A DNA stretch of 64,000 nt from Aquanectria penicillioides (lineage: Eukaryota; Ascomycota; Sordariomycetes; Hypocreales; Nectriaceae). The DNA lies in contig PYIU01000003.1 of NCBI GenBank assembly GCA_003415625.1, forward strand, positions 1,550,001-1,614,000, in the 5' to 3' direction. This document shows positions 23,708 through 35,414 of the stretch, piece by piece. Below the pieces are notes generated by a model, which saw only the letters and a program-made list of their open reading frames with translations, was not told where the DNA came from and made no database searches. Numbering within the stretch: the stretch's first letter is position 1; the number at the start of each line of letters is the position of its first letter. Made by a program: the position numbers and the translations under genes.

Positions 23708-24064
23708 CGTGTTGCGCTCCGCATCGGCGACGGTGATTCGGGGAAATGGACCTGGTGATTCGTCTTCGCAGTGCTGGCAATGGCGGCGTTGGCCTCGACC
23801 TGGACCGTCCGTCGTCTGTCGTCTGCGTCTACGCTGGTGGTTGTGCAGCTGTGGCTGAAGCTCTGCCGCTCCTCCTCCCCCACTAAAGCCCACCACCCCC
23901 TGGGCCCGGGTCGCACAATATTCCGCTCCACCTGACTGGAGCCCGTAAGCGCCAGCGGCTGGCGGTGCGGCTGCCAATGGCTGGCCGGTGTGTTTTTCAC
24001 GTCGTATTCGAGAATCCGGCAAACCTCACCTATCAACCCGCCGCACACGAGCACGACGACCACC
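23708..24064. promoter_or_regulatory. Short bidirectional promoter (TRAPPC2 / mL60)
   Basis: Only 357 bases separate the two divergent start codons, so both genes must share or overlap promoter elements. Antisense frames extend through it but match nothing. Confidence 0.55.
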
Positions 24065-24461
24065 ATGTTCGGCCCCTTCCGCATCACCAATCCGTTGTCG
24101 GGCGGTCTCCTGTGGAAGATCCCCTGGCGTCTGTCCAAGTTCCAGAAGCGCCGCCACCGCCTGCGCCTCCGTGCCGTCGACAGCGTTGTTGCTACCGTCG
24201 ACGCTGCCCTGGCCAAGAAGGGCCAGACTCTCGAGGCATTGGAGCGATGGAAGGCCGAGATGCCCACCGAGGCTGAGATGCTGCCCAAGGATAAGTACAC
24301 CATGTTCGATCGCAAGGCCAAGCGTTACCGCAAGGGCATCCACAGTACGTCGGGGCTTGGGTTCGAGATGGAATGGAGAGCAACGAGCGCTGACATTTTC
24401 TCAACCAGAATTGCCCAAGTGGACGAGGGTTTCTCAGCGTGTCAACCCCCCTGGTTACTAA
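24065..24461 (+). CDS. MRPL31: Mitochondrial large-subunit ribosomal protein mL60 (MRPL31)
   Basis: Fungal-specific protein of the mitochondrial 54S ribosomal subunit. Exons 24065-24344 and 24409-24461, 110 residues. It starts MFGPFRITNPLSGGLLWKIP, then WRLSKFQKRRHRLRLRAVDS and MLPKDKYTMFDRKAKRYRKG; the splice joins to KLPKWTRVSQRVNPPGY. The protein is very basic, as expected. The length is close to the yeast protein (131). An open frame extends upstream of the chosen ATG, but only the part from 24065 has family similarity. No frame problem. Confidence 0.92.
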
Positions 24462-24856
24462 AGAGAACGAAAAAAGACCCGGACGGAAGAGGGGAGACGT
24501 GCGAATTGCGAATCGAATGGGAATTGGCGTATGAAAGCACATATCTTGCCGTGGATTGCTGGCAGACCGGATCGCCCTCGGGGCCCCATGTACAACACCT
24601 TGTTTCAACTACTGCGGATTGCACAAAAATCTCACGATACACGAAAGAGCATGGATGGTGGTCTTATGCGCTGTGTAGGAATAGACCAGGGCGCTCATCG
24701 CATGGCGAGCGGGGGAAGAAGCGGTCATATAAAGAATCAGGAATAACAAGACATCTAGACCAGAGCCCCTGGCACTACCAAAACGATCAAAGAACTTTTT
24801 TTCTTCTTCAAGGGTATCATGTCCCGAAAACACCCCCAGTCGTAGAATCCTCTCTT
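24462..24856. other. Intergenic, convergent ends of mL60 and CBC2
   Basis: 395 bases between stop codons. It contains a T-rich stretch near 24797 that could serve as an mRNA 3'-end signal. No gene recognised. Confidence 0.5.
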
Positions 24857-25500
24857 TTACCTGTACTTGCCCTCATCCTCGTAATCCCTCCGTTCAGGCT
24901 GGATTGCCCTGCCCACACCGCCACGGCCCTCATCAAAGTCCTCGCGGTACTCGTCGCGCACCTGGCCACCCGACTTGCCGCGGCCGTACTGGCGGCCCTC
25001 CTCGAAGCCCGGGTCGAGATCGGTACGGATCACACGCTCGTCAAGCTTGGTTCCGCCAATATACTTCATGCAGTCGAGGGCGTCCTGGTGGGTGTAATAT
25101 TCGACAAAACAGAACCCACACGGGGTTTTGCTGAAGCGATCGAGCCCATAACCAGGCGTTTGATCTCACCGCATTTGGAGAAGAGCTCGTAGACTTGCTC
25201 CTCGGTTGTATAGAAAGACCTGTTAGAGTTAGAACGGCCGTGTCATGGTGGAGGCGGGAGAGAAGCATCGTACAGGTTGCCGACGTAGAGAGTAGTGGCG
25301 TTGGCTAGAGGGTCGACGGCAGGCTCAGCGGGGGTTCGGCAGGTTCTTCCTCGTCGCGGTCACGTCTGCGCTTGTTCTGCACCGATGTCAGTTCGTGAGA
25401 AATGGATGAGAGGACTGGGACGAGGGTGCAATACACGGCCCTGATAGTAGGCGCTGGGCCTGTCGAGGCGCTCGACGGTGCTTCGGACGCCTGGCCGCAT
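24857..25500 (-). CDS. CBC2: Nuclear cap-binding protein subunit 2 (CBP20), two apparent frameshifts
   Basis: RRM subunit that, with CBP80, binds the 7-methylguanosine cap of nuclear RNAs. Exons 25435-25500, 25274-25376, 24857-25219; 177 residues after repair. It begins [20 protein letters not shown], then [14 protein letters not shown], the RNP2-like [20 protein letters not shown] formed across a splice, RNP1 CGFCFVEYY, and the tail [20 protein letters not shown] with the usual RGG-like basic end. Frame is lost at the plus-strand G5 run 25330-25334 and at the C3 run 25145-25147 (within VMGLDRF). Adding one base at each makes all three exons close in phase. Head-to-head with NUP82. Confidence 0.9.
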
Positions 25501-26024
25501 GATTTTGAACGGACGCGAACTCAGTTCTGAACGACGAGGATAATGCGAGAAGAAGGCGTTGTGGATCGGAATTGGGCGCAGGAACTGGCGTGAAAGGAAC
25601 CGCGATGGATCTGCACTTTGATGTTGGTGTCTGGATGATGAGGCGGGTGCGACGCTTCGCCGTCGGTGGGCCGTGCGACAGGCAACTACCTCCTGGCTCG
25701 ACTTCGATTTGCAGAGCCCCGGAGCTGTGCAGCAAGGTACCAGCGCTGCACCACAGGCGGCTACAGGGGATGCGGCTTGGCGCTAACTAGCAACGCAACC
25801 ACAAAGGCATTTTTCCCGACCACCTCTCGTACAGGCTTCTATCAGCCTTGTCAACAACGCCAACCTCGACAAAAACGCACACAAACGACCCGCCACGACC
25901 GGTTCTCGCGCAGAAACCCTTTCGCTTTTCACCCGAAGCTCTAGGGAGCTGTATTGAAACCGCCCCCGGCGCTCCTTTTCGACCCTGAGGTGCTCTCTGG
26001 TCTCTCATACAGGCGTCTCTCGCC
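25501..26024. promoter_or_regulatory. Bidirectional promoter (CBC2 / NUP82)
   Basis: 524 bases between divergent start codons, with no separate gene seen. Confidence 0.5.
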
Positions 26025-28750
26025 ATGCCTAAGGTCAAGAGCTACTCGGCAGCTTGGCTGTCCAACAAGGCCCCCGGCCACCGGCTTTTCGAGCCCACCC
26101 TCGAGGCTTCCCGGTCGCGCAGCCTCGAACCCGCATTCGCATCCAAGAAGAAGCCCATCGCCGGCCCCCGACGCACGATTGCCCGTCGTGGCACCGAGGT
26201 GTTCGTCGCTGTTGGGCGCGAGATCCGCTGGGGGGACTTGGCGTACCTGAAGGATGAGTGGGCAAACCGCCATGCCAAGGGAAAAGGAGGCATCCGGATC
26301 AAACGCGAGGACTCATATCAGTCATCGGACGGAGATGTTTCTCTAGAGACGGCAGCTGGACTGAGGGTGAGTTGCAGACCTCCACCATTTGGTGTCTAAC
26401 ACGCCGTGAACCTAACCAAACAAAAAAAAAACCCCAGACCATCAAGACTCCAGTCGCCGACGATATTCGACAACTTATTATTTCTCCCAACTCAAACTAC
26501 CTTGCGATTCTCACTACCCACACGGTTCATATCTGTGTTCTGCCAGACCCGTCGCATTTGACTAGCGAGGACGCCGGCCCTCTCAAACCCAAGATCTTCA
26601 CACTGGGGCCGACTACCCATGTCACCTCTCGATCCCCCATCATGTCTGCCTTGTGGCACCCCCTTGGTGTCCACGGCTCCTGCATCGTCACGGTCACTGC
26701 GGAAGCCGTCGTTCGCGTCTGGGAGCTCTCCACCACCGACCGTTGGTCCTTTGACTCGCCCACCACTTCAGTCGACTTGAAGAAGCTGGTGGACGGTACA
26801 ACTCTGGACCAGGACTTCTCTGCTTCAACCTCGACCACGAACAAGGCCTTCTCCCCTGACTCTTTCGAAATGGAGGTTGCCGCAGCCAACTTCTCTACTA
26901 AGGGAGCTGGTGGATGGAACCCCATGACCTTGTGGGTGGCCATGCGGGAGGGCGACGTCTATGCCCTGTGCCCCTTGCTGCCGCAGAAATGGGCCCCCCC
27001 GCCCACTCTGATTCCGTCTCTCTCTGTCTCCATCGTAACCACGGTTGCCAGTATTGAGGACGATCCCGAAGTTGGAGAGCAAGAGAAGCTCCTCGCCCAG
27101 CAGCAATTGGAATGGATGGGTGAGCTCGATTCGCAAGAGCCACAGATTGTCGAGGGGCCTCTCGGAGACCCATTGGTCGAGATTTACACTCGACCGTCTC
27201 GTCCGGGTATTGTGCCTCGCCTGCAAGGCCCCTTTGAGCTCCAGTCAGACCCGGATACCGGCGACGAGCTGGATACAGCTATCACGGATATCATGGTTGT
27301 TGGAAAGAAGACGGAGACTGATGAGCTTATGATGGGCGAAGACGAAGACCTCGACATGGACGACGGTGACCAAGAGGGTTTGTCTCTGGCCGTGGTTTGT
27401 CTGCTCTCGACTAGCGGCCAGGTTCGTGTCTACTTGGACCTCGAAGGTGTGCAAGCTCAATGGCTCCCCCCCAAGAACAAGTCCCGGCTTGGCCGACTCT
27501 TGTCGGAGTCCGAGCCCCCTTCTCTCCTCGCCTTCCAGGCCATCGACACGATGAGCCCCGTTGAGGTGAACGAGGAGAGTTGGCCCGTCTTTAGCGCCGA
27601 CGTCATGTCTCGCTACAACTTCTTTGTCACCCACCATGCTGCCATCACCTTCATCTCGCTAACATCCTGGGTCTTCCGCTTGGAAAGCGAACTGAGCGGT
27701 GATTCGGAGGCCGGCACCGACTTTAGAATCGGGCTGTTGGTCAACTCGCAATCCTCAAGGGACCGGATCTATTCCCAGCCAAGTGCCGACGTCGCCGCCC
27801 CGTTGGCAGCCGCCAATGTGATCCGAGACCCCGATGTTGGCTATTTCCTCCTGTCTGCCACGCCTTACAACCCGATCGCCTTGACTTTCGAAACTCCCGA
27901 GGTTGATCTTGCCCCTATCCGTCAGGAAAGCCCCATCTATGAACGGGAAGCCAGCATAAAGCCTTTGGACTTCTACGAACCACGTCCGGTCTTCAACCCA
28001 TCTCACGCGTTTGACGAGGGATCGGCGTTGCCTACATTGCTAGAGCGACTTCGCACCTCGCGTCATAAGACTGTTGTTAACCAAGAAGTGAGGCTGAGCC
28101 CCTTGACACTCCAAATATTTACGGATGCCCACAAGGTCCTGGCGGACGAGACACACCGGCTAGGAATGGCGGCAGCGGAAGTGTTCCGGCGCTGTGAGCT
28201 GTTGCAATCGGAGTTGAGGCAACAGGTGATGAAGGCGAATGAGGTCAAGGGCAAGATCGACACCATCAACGGAGCCCACCGTGATGGGGAAGCCGACAAT
28301 GCCATGTACGACCGTCGAATTGTGGCGGCACGAGATCGACAAGGCCAGCTTGCCCAGCGTCTCGAGAACCTGCGCAAGATTGTCGGCAAGGCGACCACTA
28401 GAGACCTAAGCTCCAAAGAACGCGCGTTTGTGGAAGAGGTGCGGACACTAGAGGCGAGCGTGTCGGAACAGGTATCTGGGGAGGTGGCATCAAACAAGGC
28501 ACAGTCGCAGTCAAAGCCCCTGTGGGAACGATTGGAAGAGGTGAAGCGGCTGCAGGAGGATTTGGCTGCAGAGGTGGAGGCGCTGAAGAAGGCCGGAGCT
28601 GGAGACTCACCCGCGTCCTCGGCCGAGCTGAGAGTTCCCCAGGACATCCGTCGAGCCAAAATGAACCAGGTACAAAACTTGCTGTCTAGGGAGACGGCGC
28701 TTGTGGAAGCGGTGACGGCAAGGCTTGAACGCCTCCAGACTAATTACTGA
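26025..28750 (+). CDS. NUP82: Nucleoporin NUP82
   Basis: Cytoplasmic-face nuclear pore protein that anchors Nup159 and Nsp1 and supports mRNA export. Exons 26025-26366 and 26438-28750 (intron gtgagt...ccccag), 884 residues, in frame throughout. The N-terminal two thirds is a beta-propeller (IRQLIISPNSNYLAILTTHT, then SPIMSALWHPLGVHGSCIVT and WVFRLESELSGD). The last 200 residues are a coiled coil rich in Glu, Gln, Lys and Leu (LSSKERAFVEEVRTLEASVS, then WERLEEVKRLQEDLAAEVEA). Length and domain order fit filamentous-fungal Nup82 (yeast 713). An acidic loop GEDEDLDMDDGDQEG lies mid-propeller. Identification rests on these features without a search. Confidence 0.85.
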
Positions 28751-28951
28751 ACTGAAGCGAATATGTAAGATACCTTGTTAGAATTATAAGATGTGGTTTG
28801 CGCCCCGCGCCCTTTTTCATTTCAGACTCTCTCGCCCGCTCGATCCCCAGTCGGGCTTCGCGAGAGAAAACTAGACCACATTGTCCATCTTCAGCACGGT
28901 TGTGCGGGCACGCATACACAAAGGCACCCATCCGCACCCGTCCACGCACGT

Positions 28952-29010
28952 ACACACACTAACACACACTCTCACACACTCTCACACACTCTCACACACG
29001 CTCACACACG
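28952..29010. repeat. Tandem ACACACTCTC-type decamer repeat
   Basis: Five to six imperfect 10-base units (tctcacacac) just downstream of NUP82. Confidence 0.85.
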
Positions 29011-30068
29011 CGATTTCTTTTCGCGAAGCAAGAAAATGTGGTCCGAGGCTGGAAGGCATTGTTCCGAGACAGGATGAGGACATGACGATCTCCAAGGGGA
29101 GAAAAGAAAAAAAAAAGAAAGGCCCAGAAGCCAGGAGCCAACGGCGAGTCCCCCCAGCCAGCCTGTTTCTGGGTTTGACGATGCTTCTGTTGAAAAAGAT
29201 GGCGCCCACCCCCGAAGCAACGCTAGCTAGACTGCCTGCAACGACACAAACCGGAAATCGATAAACCAAGGGTTGATCGTCGGGTTTCGCCAAGTAATGG
29301 ACCCTCATTGAAAGATGCGGCAGAGTTCAAGGTGTGGGAAGGGAAGACCATTGATCAGAAGGGTGGAGATGGGCGGCTAGGATCATCCCGTTGGTTTGGG
29401 ACTATCCTCACAGCCAATCAATTCCTGGGGCTGTCCGACTACGCAAAGAGGCCCCCCATCCCCCATCCCCCATCCCATTGAGCAAATGCGATTACGAAGG
29501 TGGCGGTCTCCATTGACTTTGTCGGTCCAGGAACCAAGGGCCCCTTCCTTACCAGACAATTTTGGGCAACGAACAAGGTTGGGCAAGAGGGCCGAGAGCA
29601 AAAAGAAGAAAGCAAAACTGAAAAAGAAAATAGCGAAAATAGAAGGAAAGCAAAAAAGCCAACTTGATTGGTAGATTGGTTGGTAGGGAGGCCATCAGAA
29701 TAAGATAACTCAGAGCTGACACCAAAGCCGAAGGGCTCAGCGTCCAGGGTCAGAAGCCAGTGGAAGTGGCAGAGCAGAGACAGAGGACGCCCTCCCGCAG
29801 TGGGGATTGGAGGAGATCCCGGTATGGCAACCATGTGTCACTCAAAATCCGAATGGAAGGGTCCTGCTTGGCTGCAACTATTGAGGCAGCTCGGCAGTGA
29901 TACTTCAATAGTCTTCGTCGTCTTGCACCACATCTGCCAACACCGCCCTCTCACCAAGCCTAGAGCGGCCCAACGCATCAGTATCCGGGAAAGTATGACA
30001 GATGATGATTAGGGCTCGAGATTTTAGAGGCTAAGAAGTGCCCGGAAATGTACATTGTTGGCGGTGCC

Positions 30069-30091
30069 TTTTTTTTTTTTTTTTTTTTTTT
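30069..30091. repeat. T23 homopolymer
   Basis: Twenty-three uninterrupted T followed by CTCTC. Confidence 0.9.
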
Positions 30092-30891
30092 CTCTCTTTG
30101 TTGCCCACCTATTGATCCCACTGGAAGGCTCGCTGCAGACCGGGCCCCTGAGCCGGTCGAGGTGAGCAAAGTGAAGGTTGTCTCGTGACACTTTACTTTT
30201 TTCTTTTCTTTTCTTCCTTCTTCTGGTATCTTGTCGCTTGGATTGTGTGCGTTTTGAGCAAATGTTTTGCCACAAGACAACCTTAGCCTCGGCCTCGGCC
30301 TTGGTCTCGAAAGAGCTTCAACAACACACCACACATATCTGTAGAGGAAGGAGTTGGTGGAAGGACCGGGGGGAGGGTGGCAAGTAGAAGAAAGGAAAGA
30401 AGGAAGCATGGGTGACACCCTCCATGACGCTCCATCTACTCCTCCTCTTCCTCATTCTCACGCCCCCAGTTGTAAACACAGCAGACAGCATGGAACAGGG
30501 ACACATCTCCTTTTGGCCCGCCTTATTCTCGCCCTATTTTTGCGGTTCGACGGGGGCGCCTGCGCTAACATGCAGGCTCTCTTACATGCTGGTCCCTGTT
30601 CTGCGATACCGAGAGGTTAGGGAGAGGTTGCTGGGGAAGAATTGTGAATATAAGCATCGGCTGGATCACGCACTTTCGAAAGGGAAATGGAGCTATCTCT
30701 TTTCCAAATTCGATCGATCCCAGCCAACCCAAACAAACCCACACCCTCCCGTTCCCCTTCTGTCCCCGGACCGCACCGAACTCTTCACATTCAACGGTCA
30801 ACCCAATTTTTTTTGGCCTGGCCTTTCCCCTCCATTCTCCATGACTTTGTCTTTTCTGAGCCCCCAATCTCCACGCCCCCCCACGTCCACG

Positions 30892-32331
30892 ATGAGTGAC
30901 TACTCGTACTATAAAAGTGCGATTCACGGTGCGTTTGAACCAGTGCCCCACCCCCCCTTTTTTTTTCTGGGTGTTTATATTCTCGAGTCTTTTACACATA
31001 TGTGTATATATATAGATGTATATCTATACATATACATGTGTGTGCGTGTGCACGTTGTGTATATGTGTATATGTGTTCATGTCCCTGTTTGCTAACTCTT
31101 GTATGTGTTCTTGTGCCATACAGACAACTCGCTCTTCTTCCTTGGTCCAAAGGCAGATGTCAATGTCGTCACCCAGCTAGACCCATTGGGGACATGGCAG
31201 GCACACGTCGTCAAAACTGAGGCCGGAAAACGCAGTCTGGTCCTGACCGAGACTGCAAGTGATCTGCATGGTGCACTCAACAAGCTCCACATCAAGTCTG
31301 CGCAAGCTGTGCATCAATACCAGGCCACCAACGGCTTCGAGCTCCCTCCAGTCGTGGCCTCGGCCTTGGCCTCACGCTCGCGCTCGCGCTCACGGCGACA
31401 GTCTCGTCGAGGCGGTGTAGGCGGCAAGAAGGCCTCCGCGGAGGTCCTCGTGTGCTGGTCCAGCGAGGAGGACACAGAGGAGCAGGAGGAGGAGGCCTCT
31501 GACTCTGACGACTCGCTAGACGGACGCACAAACAGGCGGGGGCGCCGACAGCGTCGCAGTCGCCGAGTGGTGGCTGGCGAGGCGGTGAGCAGGAAGGGCT
31601 CGCGCTCAGACAAGGACGACTCCGACGAGGACGCCAACATGTCAGAATCTGCCGACAACCGCTCGCCCCATCGTCGTAGGGGGCCCCCCATGGGACGGCC
31701 TGCGCCCCCGGGTCCCTCGCAGCCTCCGCACCGGGGCCCGCCTCCGGGGTGGAACTCGTTTGCCGGCCGGGCTCCCCAGATCCCGGCTCCGGGCGGCCGG
31801 CCTCCTCCTCCTCCTCCAACGTCGTTGATGGTCTCAGCTCCGCGTGCTATGAATTCAATCATCCCCAATGCCAACGTTATGCCTTCGAAAATGCCGGTGC
31901 CGATGCCGGCCTCGCCCCAGCGCTGCGTCGCCGCCCTGCTCAACATCCACTGGGTCGGCCGCGGGCGCAAGAACCTGCTGGTGCAAGTTGCCCCGACCGA
32001 CTTTGCCCTGCGAAGCACTGCCATCACCGAGGCTCATCTGCGTCCTGGAAGCTTCAGCAATCCCCAGGCGTCGGGCATTCCACCTCCCCCTCCGCCGCCG
32101 TTCCCATCTCCCAGTCCCCTGGGCCTCCGCGCCGTTGTTCGCCGTGTGACACTTGGCGGAGACACGTATGAAATATCGAGATTCGGAGAGGACTTGACTT
32201 CTCTGTTCTGCAGCTCGTCTGACATTCCCAAGTTCGACATTGATATTTTTGGCGTTTTGGTGCAGCCTCCAAGACCGCGGGTGGGCAGCATGTCGAGCGT
32301 TAACACGGACGATGGGGCTCGTGATAACTGA
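30892..32331 (+). CDS. Uncharacterised Arg/Ser-, acidic- and Pro-rich protein
   Basis: I do not recognise a characterised family. Exons 30892-30928 and 31124-32331, 414 residues. The junction gives MSDYSYYKSAIHDNSLFFLG, and the first about 95 residues look folded (PKADVNVVTQLDPLGTWQAH, TASDLHGALNKLHIKSAQAV). Next comes an RS-like segment (SRSRSRSRRQSRRGG), an acidic segment (SEEDTEEQEEEASDSDD), basic clusters, and a Pro-rich stretch with PPPPPP runs. A compact C-terminal region (CVAALLNIHWVGRGRKNLLV, then VRRVTLGGDTYEISRFGEDL) may be a second small domain. Composition suggests a nuclear protein, but that is inference. The 195-nt intron is unusually long for this window and is made of TA/TG repeats. 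Confidence 0.75.
30929..31123 (+). other. Long TA/TG-repeat intron with imperfect palindrome
   Basis: Intron of the preceding gene (donor gtgcgt, acceptor catacag). Its centre (about 30994-31045) is an imperfect inverted repeat of TATA/CATA/TGTA units that could fold into a hairpin. Confidence 0.7.
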
Positions 32332-32956
32332 AGGGCATATTAACACGCTCCTTCCCATTTCCTCTTTTGCTTATTTCCCCCCCTCTCCTTCTCCCCCTCT
32401 CCTTCCACAAATCTTTTCTCTCTATTTTTATTTTTTATTTTTTACTTTATTGATAGACGGTATTTGGGTATGAGCATGAATATGGGCTATTGTCATCTTT
32501 GGGCGTCATTGTTTGTTTGTCTGCTAGTTTATTGGGTAATTTAGCGAGCATGTTGAGTGTTTTGTGGTCATCTGCTCTCTATCGCCTGTTAGCATCCATC
32601 ATCTCATCTCGTTGGACTCAAGGGTCTTTTCTGCTTTTGGCAGCATGTAGTTTGCCAAATGTTATAAAAGAGAAAAAAAAAAAGACTCCACTTGGGAGGG
32701 AGGGGTCTGCATACAAACGGAAAAACAACTGCCGATGAAATTTTAGTCAGAGACAACACAACAGGGCGGGCAATTGATAAAGCGCCACCATTGCATCACA
32801 TCACGTACTATCACCACCGCTCTCTTGTGTTTCCTCGCGATCCTACGTCCCGAGGGTCTGCAACCTGCCCCCCCGCACAGAGTCTATCCTATGCTGCATC
32901 AAGCTAAGAACGGGAGTCCACCGAAGCCCAAGGTTGATAAAGAAATATCAAACTGA

Positions 32957-32983
32957 AACAAAACAAAACAAAACAAAACAAAA
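32957..32983. repeat. (AAAAC)n microsatellite
   Basis: About five ACAAA units. Confidence 0.85.
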
Positions 32984-35147
32984 TCAAGATATTCCGCCTC
33001 GTCTTTCAATCATTATCTTTGCCATCTCGCATACATGTCACGCAGCCCTGTGCAACGTCGCAACCCCTCCAAGGGGTGTGGTACCTGCTTCTCTGGTTTC
33101 TGATAGGAGAGGTTCGAAAACTTGTTGAGATTATGGCGTTGCGCTATTGACGTGAGGGGTCGACGGACAAAGAGAGTTTCTGCTTGCTGGTCCTTATCCC
33201 GAACGAGCCCTCGCAGCAACAGGGCGCTGCGAGATCGGTGAGTACATGCTTATTAGTCCACGCCTGATGACTGCTACGGTAGGAGTAGGAGCAGGAGTAG
33301 GCGTTGGAGCACCAACAAGCAAGGCGGTCGGTCGTCTCCATTCTCCATGTTGGATCTGTCGGCGTGCATGGGCATACGCCTACATGTACATGGTGCACGG
33401 GGTTGCGTTGCATCCTGAAGCACACCTACATAAATAGCACGGTACGACGAATACCTACAGAGCAGAACAGGGGAGAGGTTGGGCTGACAGGGATCTGTGG
33501 AAAGGTACACGGACTAAGATTTCCAGGACGATGAGTTTGTTAAAAAAGAAAAAGAAAAAAAAAACTGCACTTTGACCTTTTTTCATTGTTTGTGCTACCC
33601 TTCCTTGCTCGTATATGCGTGGCTCAACCCAGATAGATTGACCCGGCGCTTGTAACCAAGCAACTTTCCTGGTGTATGAGCTTACGTGAATAGCCGCCAA
33701 CAGGAAGCTTATTCAGGACCCCCCTGGGCTACATGACATGTGTTCATTGTGCAGTAGATGGGAACAGATAGAAAGGTAGGTAGGCGGGCTCTTAGCATTA
33801 ATGGCTATGTTAATAAACTCGGCAAGGCGAGCTACAAATTCATTAGTCCTTTTGGTTCTGCTCGCTGAGACGTGGTGTTACCGTCACCTCATGAAGAATG
33901 GGCAATGCGTAATGAGCAATGCGTAAAAAGGTAGAAACAAAAGGGCAAAAACAAGCAGACGCTAGCCTCGATCTGCAACCGTGACCCGGTGAGCTTGTTG
34001 AGGCCAATTCGCGAAGGACCAACGTACATGATGCTGTAGTGCAAGAAAGATACAGCAGGCTGTATGAGGATACAACTTTGGTGCCGTGATGGTGTGGGCG
34101 TAGAGAGCCCCCTCTCTCTCTTGTTCTCTCCCACTCTATCTCATTCCCTCTCCCGGACCAAACGGCACGAGGCCGTCGGAGTCCCTCGGCTTTGGTTGTT
34201 TGCATTTGCCATCTTTACTCCGTTTGTCGGCATCTCTGTTGTAGCTTGCGGCTTGGAGGAGCCAATCACTCGCGGGTGCCTCGGGGAACGGATTGCCACC
34301 CGTTGAAACCCCGCCGGCCATTGCGGACCACGATCATCACTCAACGCGAAAGGGGAGCCTCGTGGTCCAGACTTGGGCGGGTATAGCTTCCGCGAGGGAC
34401 ATGTGCGTGACAGTGACGGGCTGAAGTGAGGCGAGCTTCCCAAATGGTCCGTGAGGTCGTGAGGCCACGAGGACCGGCCGGGGAACCAAACCAAAAAAAA
34501 AATATTAAAAATATTAAAATTGAAAAAAAAAAAAAACAGCATGATAATTACCATCACGCCAGAATCACCCCCGCGCGGGCCGTAGCCGTTGGATGGGGCG
34601 AACCAAAGTGGGCTTGGCGATGCTACCAATGCCTGTTTTATGGACGGAAATATGAGGGCACAGGGCATCATCTGGGGGACGCCCCGGGGTTGACGGCTGG
34701 CTGATGCTGGCTGATGCTGGGGTTTGGTTCGGTCATGTTTGGGTTCCCCTGCCTCACAGTAGTGCTTGGGTGTCGTCGTCGACCGTATCATTCACGAGAC
34801 GAGTTAGTTCTGTCCGCCTTGTCTTCAAAGACACGACAGGGAGCATCTTTGGTACATCACGACCAGGCAGAGATGGCTGATGCTGCCGGCCTGCTGGCCT
34901 GCTATGGCGGCCGCGATGATATGATAGGTGGTTGGTGATTTGTCGAACCAAATACGGAGTAGACGGGGAAAAAAAGAGGCGGTGCTCGCCTGTAATCGAT
35001 AAAAAAGCCCCCCCCCCCTCCCTCTCTCCCATGCGGCCAGTCCGGCGACGGCCTAACAACCGAGTGGATCCGGGGACGGCGACTCTCATATGACGTGAGA
35101 CGAGAGTTGTTGAAACCATGCTGGACGGTGATAGCAGTTACATGGGA

Positions 35148-35168
35148 GGGGGGGGGGGGGGGGGGGGG
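35148..35168. repeat. G21 homopolymer
   Basis: Twenty-one uninterrupted G; C11 at 35008-35018 and G11 at 35353-35363 lie close by. Confidence 0.9.
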
Positions 35169-35414
35169 CTGACGGGATATAGACAAGTGGCTGGGAGTGC
35201 TTCTTCGGTTATGCATTTGTTTGACTCTAAACCAACGAAACGCGAGTCCCGATATATCAAAGCTGCCCCCATGAGACACAGACGAGGTTTAGGACCCCAT
35301 CAGCAAAGTAGAAAAAAAAGGACAGCGAGTCAACTATGAAGTTTCTTAAGTTGGGGGGGGGGGCACATGGTGCTGTTCTTTAGGCATCATCAGACTAGAT
35401 GCACGCCATGGTCT

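Larger units (their letters stand above)
28751..30891. other. Intergenic 2.1 kb with CA-type tandem repeat and T23 tract
   Basis: NUP82 3' side and promoter of the following gene. It has the repeat at 28952-29010 and T23 at 30069-30091. The frame 30412-31095 is built from promoter sequence and the first intron of the next gene and is not a gene. Confidence 0.6.
32332..35414. other. Intergenic 3.1 kb, homopolymer-rich
   Basis: Contains T-rich 3' sequence near 32390-32450, the AAAAC repeat near 32957-32983, AGGTAGGT near 33777, and the C11, G21 and G11 runs between 35008 and 35363. No convincing gene on either strand. Confidence 0.6.

Noticed and set aside
24462..25192. Extension of the mL60 open frame to 400 codons
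   Set aside because: The protein ends by splicing to the PPGY stop at 24461; the rest runs through intergenic DNA and antisense to CBC2.
28952..29010. Regular direct repeats resembling a CRISPR array
   Set aside because: Units are adjacent 10-base low-complexity repeats without spacers, in a eukaryotic nuclear genome.
30412..31095. 227-codon plus-strand frame
   Set aside because: It spans the promoter, exon 1 and TA/TG-rich intron of the spliced gene starting at 30892; its tail is repeat translation.
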